DNA of 64,000 nucleotides from Natronosalvus amylolyticus (GCF_024298845.1 NZ_CP101156.1:3038001-3102000), one strand, 5' to 3'. Positions 37,431-45,409 are shown, numbered from the stretch's first letter. Translations and numbers: made by a program. Notes: generated by a model from the letters alone, not told the origin.

Positions 37431-37832
37431 CTATGCGAAGACGCGAGAATGGATATCCTCTAATTGCGAGAGTATTGGTTCTACTTCCTGCGCACTCGGG
37501 TGGTATTCAAACAGGAATTCGTCATCCATCTTGTCCAGTAGTGATGCACTCGTCTCGATTATCTCTCTGCGGTCGTCTTCCATCGGCCGCTCACAAGTAA
37601 TCTCCGCGACAATCAACCGAACATCATTTTCTGACAATTCTATCTCAAACTCTGCGTCGAATTCTTCGCCTGCAAACTCTAGGGGCGCGTGAAGAGCGAA
37701 CCAGCAAAGGCAATCCTCCATCATCGGGTCTACTGTTGAGACGCGGTTGCCTATTCCTTCTTCGACGAGTGTGCAGAATTCGACAACACGGTCGTCCGCC
37801 ATATCGGGAATTCGGGATTCAACGTCTGTCAT
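37431..37832 (-). CDS. Acidic hypothetical protein, 133 residues
   Basis: The frame reads MTDVESRIPDMADDRVVEFC and continues with helix-rich acidic sequence (DDEFLFEYHPSAQEVEPIL). No family recognised. It is the first gene of a compact three-gene minus-strand operon. Confidence 0.55.
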   Translation of the reverse strand: MTDVESRIPDMADDRVVEFCTLVEEGIGNRVSTVDPMMEDCLCWFALHAPLEFAGEEFDAEFEIELSENDVRLIVAEITCERPMEDDRREIIETSASLLDKMDDEFLFEYHPSAQEVEPILSQLEDIHSRVFA

Positions 37833-37973
37833 GTATCAATGATGACGAAGATACGGGTTATAAATCTGGTTCTCCAAAGATGTACCTAAGACGTAGTTGA
37901 GTGAGTTTCATCCGGACTATCTCGGGTAGCCAGAACAATAGGTTTCTTGAATAGACAGAATCATTCTGTCTTC

Positions 37974-38966
37974 ATGACAGACGAGCCTGATTCGCAGGGA
38001 ATCACTGATATCTTATCTTTTCGCTGGTTTGGTGCTTTATTAGTCGCACTCTTAGTAGGTGTAGTTAGCGGGGCATCTATCATTTCAATACATACATCAA
38101 CGCCATATTTGGACGTGATGAACGTCGTTGGTGCGCTTGCGTCCATATCTCTGTCTGCTGTTCTTGCATACTTGTACCTCCGTATGAGTGACATACAGGG
38201 TCAGCAAAAATCGATAATGACTCAGCAGCAAAAAATAATGGAAGCGGAACACCTACCGCACCTTTACCTGCAAAATATTGAAATTGAACAAGAGAAGATG
38301 CCGATAAGTGTCTCAAAGAAAATTGCTGACTCGAAATTAGGATTCGAGCTTGGTGAAATGGGTGAATTTAACGTTGACGTGGTTGAGCTATCTCTTCACA
38401 ATGTTGGCAACGGCCTTGCAAAAGATTTGAGATTAGAGGTAGAAGTTGAGGGCAATAGTGAACAGAGTCTTACACTCTTCAGCCAAGAGGCAATTGGAAA
38501 GCCAATGTCTGAGTACCGACACAACAATAAGGCACTCCGTGAGAAAGAAATGCAGAGAGATACTGACCAGAATCATAGAGATTTTATTGAATCCAAAAAG
38601 AGCGGGAAGTTCTGGGTTCGTCCTTTATTTTTTGTGTGGACATATGAAGATGTAGTAGAAGTCCCATTTAGTTTTCTCTCAAAGTTGTATTCACAGCAGG
38701 ATGTTGATGAGATTTATGTGAAGATAGGGCTGTCATACAAAGATATGGCCGGGAAACGTCACTATGGAGATATAGATGAGAAAACAATACCAATGAATGA
38801 GATTGGTCGTGGAGAGGGGTTAGCGGCTGTGGTTGAAAAAAAGGATATAGTTACCAATTCAGATAGCAGTGACCCAGAAATGGAAAATGTGTTCCATCCC
38901 CGGGGATTCTACATAGACAATGTACCTTCAGACTGGCCTCAGGTAGAACCAGATACGTTAGGGTGA
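37974..38966 (+). CDS. Membrane-anchored protein with cytoplasmic beta-rich domain
   Basis: 330 residues from MTDEPDSQGI (an earlier in-frame ATG lies at 37947). Two transmembrane helices occur near the start (WFGALLVALLVGVVSGASII and VVGALASISLSAVLAYLYL). A short coiled-coil (QGQQKSIMTQQQKIMEAEHL) and a soluble domain with LSLHNVGNGLAKDLRLEVE follow. The A/T-rich composition suggests transfer. No enzymatic motif was seen. Confidence 0.55.
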   Translation: MTDEPDSQGITDILSFRWFGALLVALLVGVVSGASIISIHTSTPYLDVMNVVGALASISLSAVLAYLYLRMSDIQGQQKSIMTQQQKIMEAEHLPHLYLQNIEIEQEKMPISVSKKIADSKLGFELGEMGEFNVDVVELSLHNVGNGLAKDLRLEVEVEGNSEQSLTLFSQEAIGKPMSEYRHNNKALREKEMQRDTDQNHRDFIESKKSGKFWVRPLFFVWTYEDVVEVPFSFLSKLYSQQDVDEIYVKIGLSYKDMAGKRHYGDIDEKTIPMNEIGRGEGLAAVVEKKDIVTNSDSSDPEMENVFHPRGFYIDNVPSDWPQVEPDTLG

Positions 38967-39135
38967 CGGTTTTGTTGTTCAAATTTCTCACATTGGGAGT
39001 CTATTGTAGGACTCCCAAACTCAACCGTGATTTCGGCCTGATAACCCCCTGATTTCACCTCGAAAATAGGCTTCTCTGCAGATTCCCCGACTCACACAAC
39101 ACCTTAGTACTCTATTGACATATTATAATACACAC

Positions 39136-39315
39136 ATGAATTGTAAGAATTGTAGCGAAGAACTTCCCGACTATCCTCAGAGAGAGGTTGAAGATGGTGA
39201 CCTGAACGAGGTCATTATGCACAAGTACACTCCGGATGATGCACCATCCTACGTCTGTAGCCGTACAGACTACTACTGCAGCATTGAGTGCATTGCAGAG
39301 GTGAGCGAGCGATGA
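39136..39315 (+). CDS. Small zinc-finger protein, 59 residues
   Basis: The frame reads MNCKNCSEELPDYPQREVED, then SYVCSRTDYYCSIECIAEV. CxxC (Cys3, Cys6) and a downstream YCSIEC pair make a zinc site. An in-frame ATG at 39115 is less likely because a TATA-like TAGTACTC box lies about 27 bases upstream of 39136. It is the first of five overlapping genes that end in a tyrosine recombinase. Confidence 0.6.
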   Translation: MNCKNCSEELPDYPQREVEDGDLNEVIMHKYTPDDAPSYVCSRTDYYCSIECIAEVSER

Positions 39316-39422
39316 ACACCTCTGACAAGCTCCTCGTCAAATACGCTGAGATATACCGGCAGAAACACGGCGAACTGCCAGAATTGCTCGAAGGGCAGGT
39401 CAACGAGGTGGTCGGACGATGA
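39312..39422 (+). CDS. Tiny protein, 36 residues
   Basis: The frame reads MNTSDKLLVKYAEIYRQKHG, then ELPELLEGQVNEVVGR. Its ATG overlaps the preceding stop (ATGA) and its own end overlaps the next start, which supports translation. Helical; role unknown. Confidence 0.5.
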   Translation: MNTSDKLLVKYAEIYRQKHGELPELLEGQVNEVVGR

Positions 39423-39505
39423 GACCCAACGTACGCTTGCTCGTGGCTGCCTTGATATTCAAAACCGGGCTCGGGCTCACGATGTTCGGGGTGTTCTGGA
39501 CATGA
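39419..39505 (+). CDS. Tiny membrane peptide, 28 residues
   Basis: The frame reads MRPNVRLLVAALIFKTGLGL, then TMFGVFWT, a single hydrophobic segment. ATGA overlaps occur at both ends. Probably membrane-inserted; role unknown. Confidence 0.45.
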   Translation: MRPNVRLLVAALIFKTGLGLTMFGVFWT

Positions 39506-39750
39506 GTGAAAATTTCACCCTCCAAGTCCACGACCGACGAGACCTCCGACGAGCACTCGACCGACTCTCACTCGAGCACGATGACCTCTGGGACGCCGAC
39601 TCGTGTGACATTGGCGAAGCAATCGTGCGATTAGCGCTGGATAACCCCGACCTGCTGCTCCAAAAGCTCGGCCAAGTGGCTGGCGAAAATAATTCAGCCG
39701 TATTAGAGGGGTCGGATGCTCACTTACCAACAGGTGATAGCAATGAGTGA
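39502..39750 (+). CDS. Small acidic helical protein, 82 residues
   Basis: The frame reads MSENFTLQVHDRRDLRRALD, then EAIVRLALDNPDLLLQKLGQ. A strand followed by helices is compatible with a ribbon-helix-helix fold. Its end overlaps the recombinase start by 8 bases (ATGAGTGA), so it is probably a partner or regulator of that recombinase. Confidence 0.5.
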   Translation: MSENFTLQVHDRRDLRRALDRLSLEHDDLWDADSCDIGEAIVRLALDNPDLLLQKLGQVAGENNSAVLEGSDAHLPTGDSNE

Positions 39751-40363
39751 AACCGTCGTACACCGTCACTTTACGTTGGCACAGATAGACGACCTGCGAG
39801 ACGCTGCGCATAGTCGAGACGCACGCTATGATTCGTCGCTGCGGGATGAGGTCTATGTAGTACTCTCAACCGACCTTGGAACCCGGGTAGGCGAGACCGT
39901 CCCACTGACTCACCAAATGTTTGACCTCGAAAACGGGGAAGTAACGCTTCCTGCTGGAATCCAGAAGGACTATCCAGTAGACGGTAAGTCGCCAAAGGCT
40001 GCGACGCTCCGACTGGACCCGTACGGCCACTTCGGGACGGTCAGACTGCTCAGAGTGTACTTCAAAGAGCTTGAGGACGATGGTCACGACTACCTGTTTC
40101 CGAGCAGGCAGAGCGACCACATGTCGACGGAGGCCGCTCGAGACATCGTGCGTAGGTTAGCTGTCGAAGCCGACGTTTCGCCCCGGAGAACAGACGGACA
40201 GCCTGCCGACCCGTCAGAAGCGCATCCACACGCATTCCGGCACTCACTCGCCAACTACATGCTGGCGGACGAGTCCACACGATTAGTCGACGTGCGCAAC
40301 AGACTCCGTCACCGCAGCATCACGACGACCGAACGAGTCTATGAGCACTTCCAACGCCGATAA
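39743..40363 (+). CDS. Tyrosine recombinase, catalytic domain only (206 residues)
   Basis: The catalytic set is visible: Arg48 (LGTRVGE), His163 and Arg166 (HAFRHSLA), His190 (RLRHRSITTT) and Tyr200 (ERVYEHFQRR). The usual N-terminal core-binding domain is missing, as in short plasmid and viral recombinases. It is translationally coupled to the 82-residue protein. The last codons, including the tyrosine, are repeated at 42390-42437, so the 3' end of this gene may itself have served as a recombination site. Confidence 0.85.
   Translation: MSETVVHRHFTLAQIDDLRDAAHSRDARYDSSLRDEVYVVLSTDLGTRVGETVPLTHQMFDLENGEVTLPAGIQKDYPVDGKSPKAATLRLDPYGHFGTVRLLRVYFKELEDDGHDYLFPSRQSDHMSTEAARDIVRRLAVEADVSPRRTDGQPADPSEAHPHAFRHSLANYMLADESTRLVDVRNRLRHRSITTTERVYEHFQRR
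40332..40353. repeat. 22-bp repeat inside the recombinase 3' end (left copy)
   Basis: AACGAGTCTATGAGCACTTCCA-type sequence covering the catalytic Tyr200 codon. It matches 42406-42427 with a single base difference. The two direct copies bracket 2.05 kb containing the Mrr cassette. Confidence 0.7.
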
Positions 40364-40399
40364 TTCTATTTATCTACAGTTAGAGTATTCGACAACTCA

Positions 40400-41044
40400 A
40401 TGAGCCTGAGTCTGTTCCAAGCAGTATCTCTAACTATTGCTGGCGTTTCTGTTGTAATTTCGTATATCAAATACCGGGAATATAAATACGAAAAGCAACG
40501 GGACATCTACCAATCCATCGTTGGCAATGAATATGAGTTCGAAATCACAGGTGAGGATGAAACCAACTGCTTCGAGGTCGTGAACATCGATGTGAAGAGT
40601 GGCCGTCGTCCGTGGAAGTGGCATACACTGGTTGTAATTGAATTTGATATCGAGGAATTCCCGTGGGATTCTCGTGATGATGATGTCGCTAATGATGCGG
40701 CTAAAGACCTCGCATGGACGTTCAACCTGCTAACAAAGGAAACACCAGAGATACGAGGGGCCGAACTATTTGAATCCTACAAAGCACCTGCTCTAACAGT
40801 CGTCTTTCCATCTACCGATTTATTCGCTATAACCGATTTTTTGCGGAAAACACAGACAACTATAGGTCACGTGTTCTGGCATTACGAAAGCGACGAAATG
40901 GCTGAGATGCCGATGAGACTTCATGCCCATTATTTGGAGGAACACTTGGAGTTGCTTCTACAAAACACCGACTCTGACCGTGAGGATTCAATGACCACAC
41001 CTGTTTCATGGGTGGAAAATATAATGAGACACCATACAATATAG
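40400..41044 (+). CDS. Membrane-anchored hypothetical protein, 214 residues
   Basis: One N-terminal transmembrane helix (LFQAVSLTIAGVSVVISYI) is followed by a basic KYREYKYEKQR stop-transfer and a soluble acidic domain. No catalytic motif was seen. Its stop lies 23 bases before the Mrr-type nuclease gene, so the two probably act together; the first gene may anchor or sense. Confidence 0.5.
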   Translation: MSLSLFQAVSLTIAGVSVVISYIKYREYKYEKQRDIYQSIVGNEYEFEITGEDETNCFEVVNIDVKSGRRPWKWHTLVVIEFDIEEFPWDSRDDDVANDAAKDLAWTFNLLTKETPEIRGAELFESYKAPALTVVFPSTDLFAITDFLRKTQTTIGHVFWHYESDEMAEMPMRLHAHYLEEHLELLLQNTDSDREDSMTTPVSWVENIMRHHTI

Positions 41045-41066
41045 GTAAAGAGTACATCCAATTTTC

Positions 41067-41984
41067 ATGAATTTAGAGAATATTCAGTGGAGAGAGTTTG
41101 AAGAGTTAATTGCCGTTTTGTGGGAGAAATTTGGCTACAAAACTAGGATTACGCCGCCCGGAAGGGACGGAGGGATAGATGTCATTGCCGAGCGGAGCGT
41201 GCCATATCAAGAAAGAATATTAATTCAGGTAAAGAACTACTCAATTGATAATAAGATTGGGGTGAAATTCGTACGAGAATATAGTTCGCTTCTTCATCGA
41301 CCAAATGTTGATGGAGTTGTCATTGTGACTACTGGATTCTTCACTAAGCAAGCACGGGATGAAGCCAGAGAGATTGGGGTAAAATTAGTTGACCGCAGCG
41401 AGATTGAACGATTTATTGATGAGCATATATCTGAACTCCAACTATCAAAATTCACCCGAGAGCCAAATGGTTACAAAGGCGTGAACGATGCTGCTGAACT
41501 TGAAACATCTGAGAAGCCGACCGAGGTAGACCGGGAATCATCGAATTCAGAAAGTAGGACATTATCAGGGTATGATAGAGACAACGACTTCCCAAAAATA
41601 GCAGAAGACGACCCGGTACCTGATGTAACGGTACCCACATTTATTCGTGATGGGATTAGAGAACACCTTCTCAGCAACTCCCAGTACATGAATGCATTCT
41701 CGGGAAATGATAAAAACCCAATCTACCAATATATCTCGACTATACATCAGATTCCTATTAGTGGCCAAGTTAACCGAGACGCTATCATGGAAATTTGTGA
41801 TAAGTACAATCTTCAATACATAGACAATTCAGAACAGAACATTGCCGTGAGATGGGAAAAGTATTGGAATGATTCTACACTAAACGTCAATTTAGAACAT
41901 GATTCGATGATTGCTACCAAGTTTATTAATGAGATTTGCGAAAAATTGGATAATGTGGAATTAAAACAAACACCATCTGAATAG
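41067..41984 (+). CDS. Mrr-type restriction endonuclease
   Basis: 305 residues. The N-terminal Mrr-cat domain has WREFEELIAVLWEKFGYKT, then GGIDVIAE (Asp38), and ILIQVKNY with the Q-x-K pair (Gln54, Lys56). This is the PD-(D/E)xK variant of type IV enzymes that cut methylated DNA. VDGVVIVTTGFFTKQARDEA follows. The C-terminal ~150 residues are unknown and may be target-sensing. If the methylase upstream modifies host DNA, this enzyme would need a different specificity. Confidence 0.8.
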   Translation: MNLENIQWREFEELIAVLWEKFGYKTRITPPGRDGGIDVIAERSVPYQERILIQVKNYSIDNKIGVKFVREYSSLLHRPNVDGVVIVTTGFFTKQARDEAREIGVKLVDRSEIERFIDEHISELQLSKFTREPNGYKGVNDAAELETSEKPTEVDRESSNSESRTLSGYDRDNDFPKIAEDDPVPDVTVPTFIRDGIREHLLSNSQYMNAFSGNDKNPIYQYISTIHQIPISGQVNRDAIMEICDKYNLQYIDNSEQNIAVRWEKYWNDSTLNVNLEHDSMIATKFINEICEKLDNVELKQTPSE

Positions 41985-42119
41985 TGGGGGAGTGTTTTCC
42001 ACACCATCCACTGCAAAGGTAGTATTATTTCTGTCAAGCATGTTCGCTCTCGCCCACCCCCAGCGGCTTTTCCTTTTGCGTGGATAGCTACTTTTAGTTA
42101 GAATAAACAATATCTTCGT

Positions 42120-42389
42120 ATGACTGATTGGTCACCAAAAGAGGAAATGGGGTTGTTCGGATACCTCAAGTTTAAATTTGGATTTTGGGTTCAGGTATCG
42201 TCATTGCCGGGATGGGTGTACAAAGCTAATGACGGCTACTACGAAGGATACATCGATAAGCACGGTCAAAGGCCGTATGACGTTGAGAATATCTATACTG
42301 GAGACAATCTTGAATATAAGATATTCTATAGGACAGTAGGAGCACCGGGGCACATCAACGAAGAATACTATGCACGGCTCAACCGATGA
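42120..42389 (+). CDS. Small hypothetical protein, 89 residues
   Basis: The frame reads MTDWSPKEEMGLFGYLKFKF, then NDGYYEGYIDKHGQRPYD. It is aromatic-rich and unrecognised. Its stop is in frame with, and directly followed by, the recombinase-end remnant. Confidence 0.45.
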   Translation: MTDWSPKEEMGLFGYLKFKFGFWVQVSSLPGWVYKANDGYYEGYIDKHGQRPYDVENIYTGDNLEYKIFYRTVGAPGHINEEYYARLNR

Positions 42390-42437
42390 AAAACGAGTCA
42401 GACTAAACGAGTCTACGAGCACTTCCAGAGGCGTTAA
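42390..42437 (+). pseudogene. Duplicated C-terminus of the tyrosine recombinase
   Basis: The frame reads KTSQTKRVYEHFQRR and stops at 42435-42437. The last nine residues before the stop are the same as in the recombinase ending at 40363, including its catalytic tyrosine. No upstream part of a recombinase is present. This is the far end of a 2-kb insertion at the recombinase 3' end. Confidence 0.7.
42406..42427. repeat. 22-bp repeat (right copy) bracketing the Mrr cassette
   Basis: Direct repeat of 40332-40353 with one substitution (T to C, silent in the Tyr codon). Confidence 0.7.
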
Positions 42438-42880
42438 CGACGCTCTCGTGGTGGTTGTGTCTGGAAGTGCCCCTCTGGGTCCACGTCGTCATCGACTACT
42501 TGTGCGGCGATGAGTGCCCTATCGCTCCATACTGTAGCGAATTTCGCCTTCCGGTCGCCGCAAACGATGTACTTGCTATTGTGCTTTGGATTGGTCGACG
42601 ACAGGTTTTGATGACGTCCCCACGTGACTGAGATGTACTTGTCCGAGTCAATACGAGGATAGATGCGCATTAACTGGTCCCCTTCCCATGGTTTGAATGC
42701 GTTATTGTCCCACCATAGTGGAAGAGTGTCGTGCTTCTTCAATCCGCTGAGGTCGAGTTTATTTCTGAATTCAGCCATGCACTGCCCGTTCTGAGATTTA
42801 CTTTTATAACCTCTTCGACGGAGGATGGATGAATGGTCACACAATACAGTAAAATACCCAACCTCGCCTAAATCAGCCAT
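42434..42880 (-). CDS. Hypothetical protein, 148 residues
   Basis: The frame begins MADLGEVGYFTVLCDHSSIL and includes YISVTWGRHQNLSSTNPKHN and a conserved-looking KYIVCGDRKAKFATVWSDRA. No family recognised. It starts 7 bases after the stop of the 61-residue gene upstream and probably forms an operon with it. Its last codons overlap the recombinase relic on the opposite strand. Confidence 0.55.
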   Translation of the reverse strand: MADLGEVGYFTVLCDHSSILRRRGYKSKSQNGQCMAEFRNKLDLSGLKKHDTLPLWWDNNAFKPWEGDQLMRIYPRIDSDKYISVTWGRHQNLSSTNPKHNSKYIVCGDRKAKFATVWSDRALIAAQVVDDDVDPEGHFQTQPPRERR

Positions 42881-42886
42881 AGAATG

Positions 42887-43072
42887 TCAATCGGGACGCA
42901 CGACGGACACGTCTTTAACGGAGACCGATGTCCAGTCGTCAGTTAAAAATTGAAACTGGTTGTGACACGCATGTATTACGGTATCTAGGTCGTCGCTCGG
43001 AGTGCCTGTAACGGACACGAACACGGTATCGTCCGACTGCATCATCTCGCATCGAGGTCCTTGTTCTGACAT
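42887..43072 (-). CDS. Small hypothetical protein, 61 residues
   Basis: The frame reads MSEQGPRCEMMQSDDTVFVS, then VIHACHNQFQFLTDDWTSVS. Unrecognised, acidic and beta-rich; first gene of a two-gene operon. An ATG one codon earlier (43075) is equally possible. Confidence 0.45.
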   Translation of the reverse strand: MSEQGPRCEMMQSDDTVFVSVTGTPSDDLDTVIHACHNQFQFLTDDWTSVSVKDVSVVRPD

Positions 43073-43204
43073 CACATCTGGATTTCGTGCCTAGAATGAT
43101 AAACGGGTGAAAATATTTCGGATTGGATATTAAAGAATAAAACTCATAGATATTTAAGTACATTATCAATGGAACCAAGGTTATCCAGAAAAAAGAAATC
43201 TCAC

Positions 43205-43879
43205 ATGAATGAAAAATGGACTCGGAGACAATACTTAGCGGGTTCAGCAGTTGTTGTTGCAGGCTTAGCTGGGTGTGCAGAAGATAATACTGGAAGTAAT
43301 GAAGACGGAAAGATATTCGACGGGGGTGAAACCCACCAATTCGAAAGCAGCGGTATGGAAGAAACAGACAGATTTGACCTCAATGAAGGAATTGTTGAAA
43401 TAGACTATGAAATACCTGAAGAGGATATAACAACTGCACATCTTGTCTCAATGGATGACGGGACCGAGACACTTCTGTTAAATTGGTCAGGTCCACTTGA
43501 AGCAGAACTAGCACGTGTAGTGACTGGAGGAGAATACTTGCTTAGCGTTGAGGCAGAAGGGGACTGGTCTTTCGAAATTAACCAGCCAGAAGTTGAAGAA
43601 AACGAGGTTGAGGGCCTTCCATACGAAGCGGAGGGCTCAGAACCAACTTACGTTGGTCCAGTTGATGTGCCTGAAGAAGCTGAGATTCACGCACAACATG
43701 ACGGCAAATCTGAACATGAAAGTGACCCGTTCTCCGTCGACACACTAACGGCAGATGGACTATGGAGCGGATTTAACGAAAGTGGAAATGTCGATATGAC
43801 AAGACCACTCAGAGATGATGGCGTTATGTGGTTCTCCATCCACGCCTACCATGACTGGTCGTTCGAAGTTTCTGAATAA
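43205..43879 (+). CDS. Tat-exported lipoprotein, unrecognised
   Basis: 224 residues from MNEKWTRRQYLAG; an in-frame ATG at 43169 would add 12 residues before the signal. Twin arginine (Arg7-Arg8), a hydrophobic stretch and the lipobox LAGC at Cys24 give a haloarchaeal Tat lipoprotein. The mature part is acidic with repeated segments (DWSFEINQPE and DWSFEVSE) in beta-sandwich-like modules. It lies just inside attR. Surface role unknown. Confidence 0.7.
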   Translation: MNEKWTRRQYLAGSAVVVAGLAGCAEDNTGSNEDGKIFDGGETHQFESSGMEETDRFDLNEGIVEIDYEIPEEDITTAHLVSMDDGTETLLLNWSGPLEAELARVVTGGEYLLSVEAEGDWSFEINQPEVEENEVEGLPYEAEGSEPTYVGPVDVPEEAEIHAQHDGKSEHESDPFSVDTLTADGLWSGFNESGNVDMTRPLRDDGVMWFSIHAYHDWSFEVSE

Positions 43880-43963
43880 CACGCATCCACACTGAATTTA
43901 ATTCACACGCTTATCACTCTGGGGCGCATCGTATCAAGCGGAATCGCCAGATAGGGTCGACTG

Positions 43964-44059
43964 CCGTGATGCGGGATAACGATATCACCACGGTTCGAGA
44001 GTAAAATTCAGACCGAACCCCGAGCCCTCTGTGATACCTGACCGTGATGCGGAGTAACG
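43964..44059. repeat. 18-bp direct repeat next to the right attachment site
   Basis: CCGTGATGCGG followed by GATAACG at 43964-43981 recurs as CCGTGATGCGG followed by AGTAACG at 44042-44059 (16 of 18 identical). The second copy runs into the tRNA end. Such repeats beside an att core are candidates for integrase arm sites. Confidence 0.45.
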
Positions 44060-44078
44060 GGCACGATGGGATTCGAAC
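44056..44078. repeat. attR: Right attachment site: 23-bp repeat in the tRNA-Arg gene
   Basis: Identical to 9882-9904. It covers the 3' end of the intact tRNA-Arg(TCT), which the integrated DNA abuts. Confidence 0.9.
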
Positions 44079-44132
44079 CCACGACCGTCGGATTAGAAGT
44101 CCGACGCTCTATCCAGACTGAGCTACGTGCCC
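44058..44132 (-). tRNA. tRNA-Arg (anticodon TCT)
   Basis: 75 nt, minus strand. The acceptor pairs GGGCACG with CGTGCCC. D-arm GCTC...GAGC, anticodon stem TCGGA/TCCGA with loop CTTCTAA (anticodon TCT), and T-arm GTGGG-TTCGAAT-CCCAT are all present. The discriminator is G and CCA is not encoded. No intron. Its 3' end is the element's integration target. Confidence 0.95.
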
Positions 44133-44175
44133 TCGAGTCCTTCTCGTCGTCCAATCGGCATAAGCAATGGGGATT

Positions 44176-45330
44176 TTATTCGCTCTCGAACCCAACCCGT
44201 TCGGCGTCAGCGAGACACCGCTCAGTGGCCCCCTCGAGGTCCGGCTCCCGGACGCGTTCGCCGTCGCGAATCAGTGGCTCGAGCAGCGGCTCACCGTCCT
44301 GGGGCGCTGGTTGATCAGCGAGGCGAACTTCGTGGCCGCCGTCGGGCGTTCGATACACCTGTTTGTCCCCGGAGAGCTTCCCGCGTTTGGCGATCGGCTC
44401 GCCCTCAACTTCGACCAGGTCGAGACTGAAATCGACGCTGTCGGCACCCGTGATGTAGCTTCCGACGCCGAACCCGTCGGCGATGTCTCGAACCGAGCGA
44501 ATCGAGTCGGGCGTGAGCCCCCCGCTACAGAAAATGTCGACGTCTTCGTGACCGCGGGCGTCCAGCTCCCAGCGCACTTCGCGGAGAATGTGGCGGAAAT
44601 CACCGCGTCTCGAGCCGGTGGTATCGATGCGGACGCCGTCGAGGGAATCGCCGAGCGTCTCGGCTGCGAGGAGGCTCTCTTCGTGTTCGTCCCAGAAGGT
44701 GTCCACGAGGGCGATTCGGGGAACGTCCGCATCGACCGCCTCGTCGAACGCTCGCCAGGCGGCGTCCTGGTTCCCAGCGCCGAAAATCAACAGGAGCGCG
44801 TGGGGCATCGTTCCGCCAGCCTCACGCTCGAGGATGTCGCCAGCGGCGACGTGAGAAAAGCCGTCCAGGCCGGCCAACAGGGCCGCACGTTCGACCGTCG
44901 CCGCGATAGCGGGATGGACGTGGCGTGCCCCAAAGGAGAGGACGAGGGAGTCGGGCGCCGCCAGTCGTGTCTCGAGGGCGGCCGTCGCGAAGCCGCTGGG
45001 CTGGGAGAGAAAGCCAAGCAGCGAGGTCTCGAGTTCGGCGAACTCGAGGTAGGGGCCTTCGATACGCAGGACTGGCCCGCCATCGAATAGCTGTCCTTCG
45101 GGCAGCGCATCGACGTCGACGTCCCGGCCTTCGAAGAGCGTCCCAACGTCCTCTATCCCGGCGAACACCTCGAAAGAGCCCGTGGGGAACTGATCGGCGG
45201 TCACTTCGGCGACGACGTGTGGGTTTCGACCCGCGTGCTCGAGCGTTTCTCTGGTGCGCTCGAAGTAGGCATCGGTGGCACGCCCCTCGAGAATGGCCTC
45301 GTCGGAGACGATTCCGAACGGATTCGACAT
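44176..45330 (-). CDS. pncB: Nicotinate phosphoribosyltransferase
   Basis: 384 residues. It shows DAYFERTRETLEHAGRNPHV, the acidic FSFGARHVHPAIA region and VDIFCSGGLTPDSIRSVRDI, which match archaeal type II NAPRTases. It converts nicotinate plus PRPP to NaMN in NAD salvage. Length is normal for the archaeal family. A nicotinamidase-like gene lies 3.7 kb away on the other strand (49015), so the region carries two consecutive salvage steps. Chromosomal in composition. Confidence 0.88.
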   Translation of the reverse strand: MSNPFGIVSDEAILEGRATDAYFERTRETLEHAGRNPHVVAEVTADQFPTGSFEVFAGIEDVGTLFEGRDVDVDALPEGQLFDGGPVLRIEGPYLEFAELETSLLGFLSQPSGFATAALETRLAAPDSLVLSFGARHVHPAIAATVERAALLAGLDGFSHVAAGDILEREAGGTMPHALLLIFGAGNQDAAWRAFDEAVDADVPRIALVDTFWDEHEESLLAAETLGDSLDGVRIDTTGSRRGDFRHILREVRWELDARGHEDVDIFCSGGLTPDSIRSVRDIADGFGVGSYITGADSVDFSLDLVEVEGEPIAKRGKLSGDKQVYRTPDGGHEVRLADQPAPQDGEPLLEPLIRDGERVREPDLEGATERCLADAERVGFESE

Positions 45331-45409
45331 ACGTTGGCTTTCTGGCGCGAGGCGTTAAAGGTCTCCCTTCGGCGTTACTGTCCGATGCCATGCACGCGTT
45401 GTCTTTCGG

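Noticed and set aside
44167-45090. 307-codon plus-strand frame over pncB
   Set aside because: Shadow of the nicotinate phosphoribosyltransferase, which is strongly supported.
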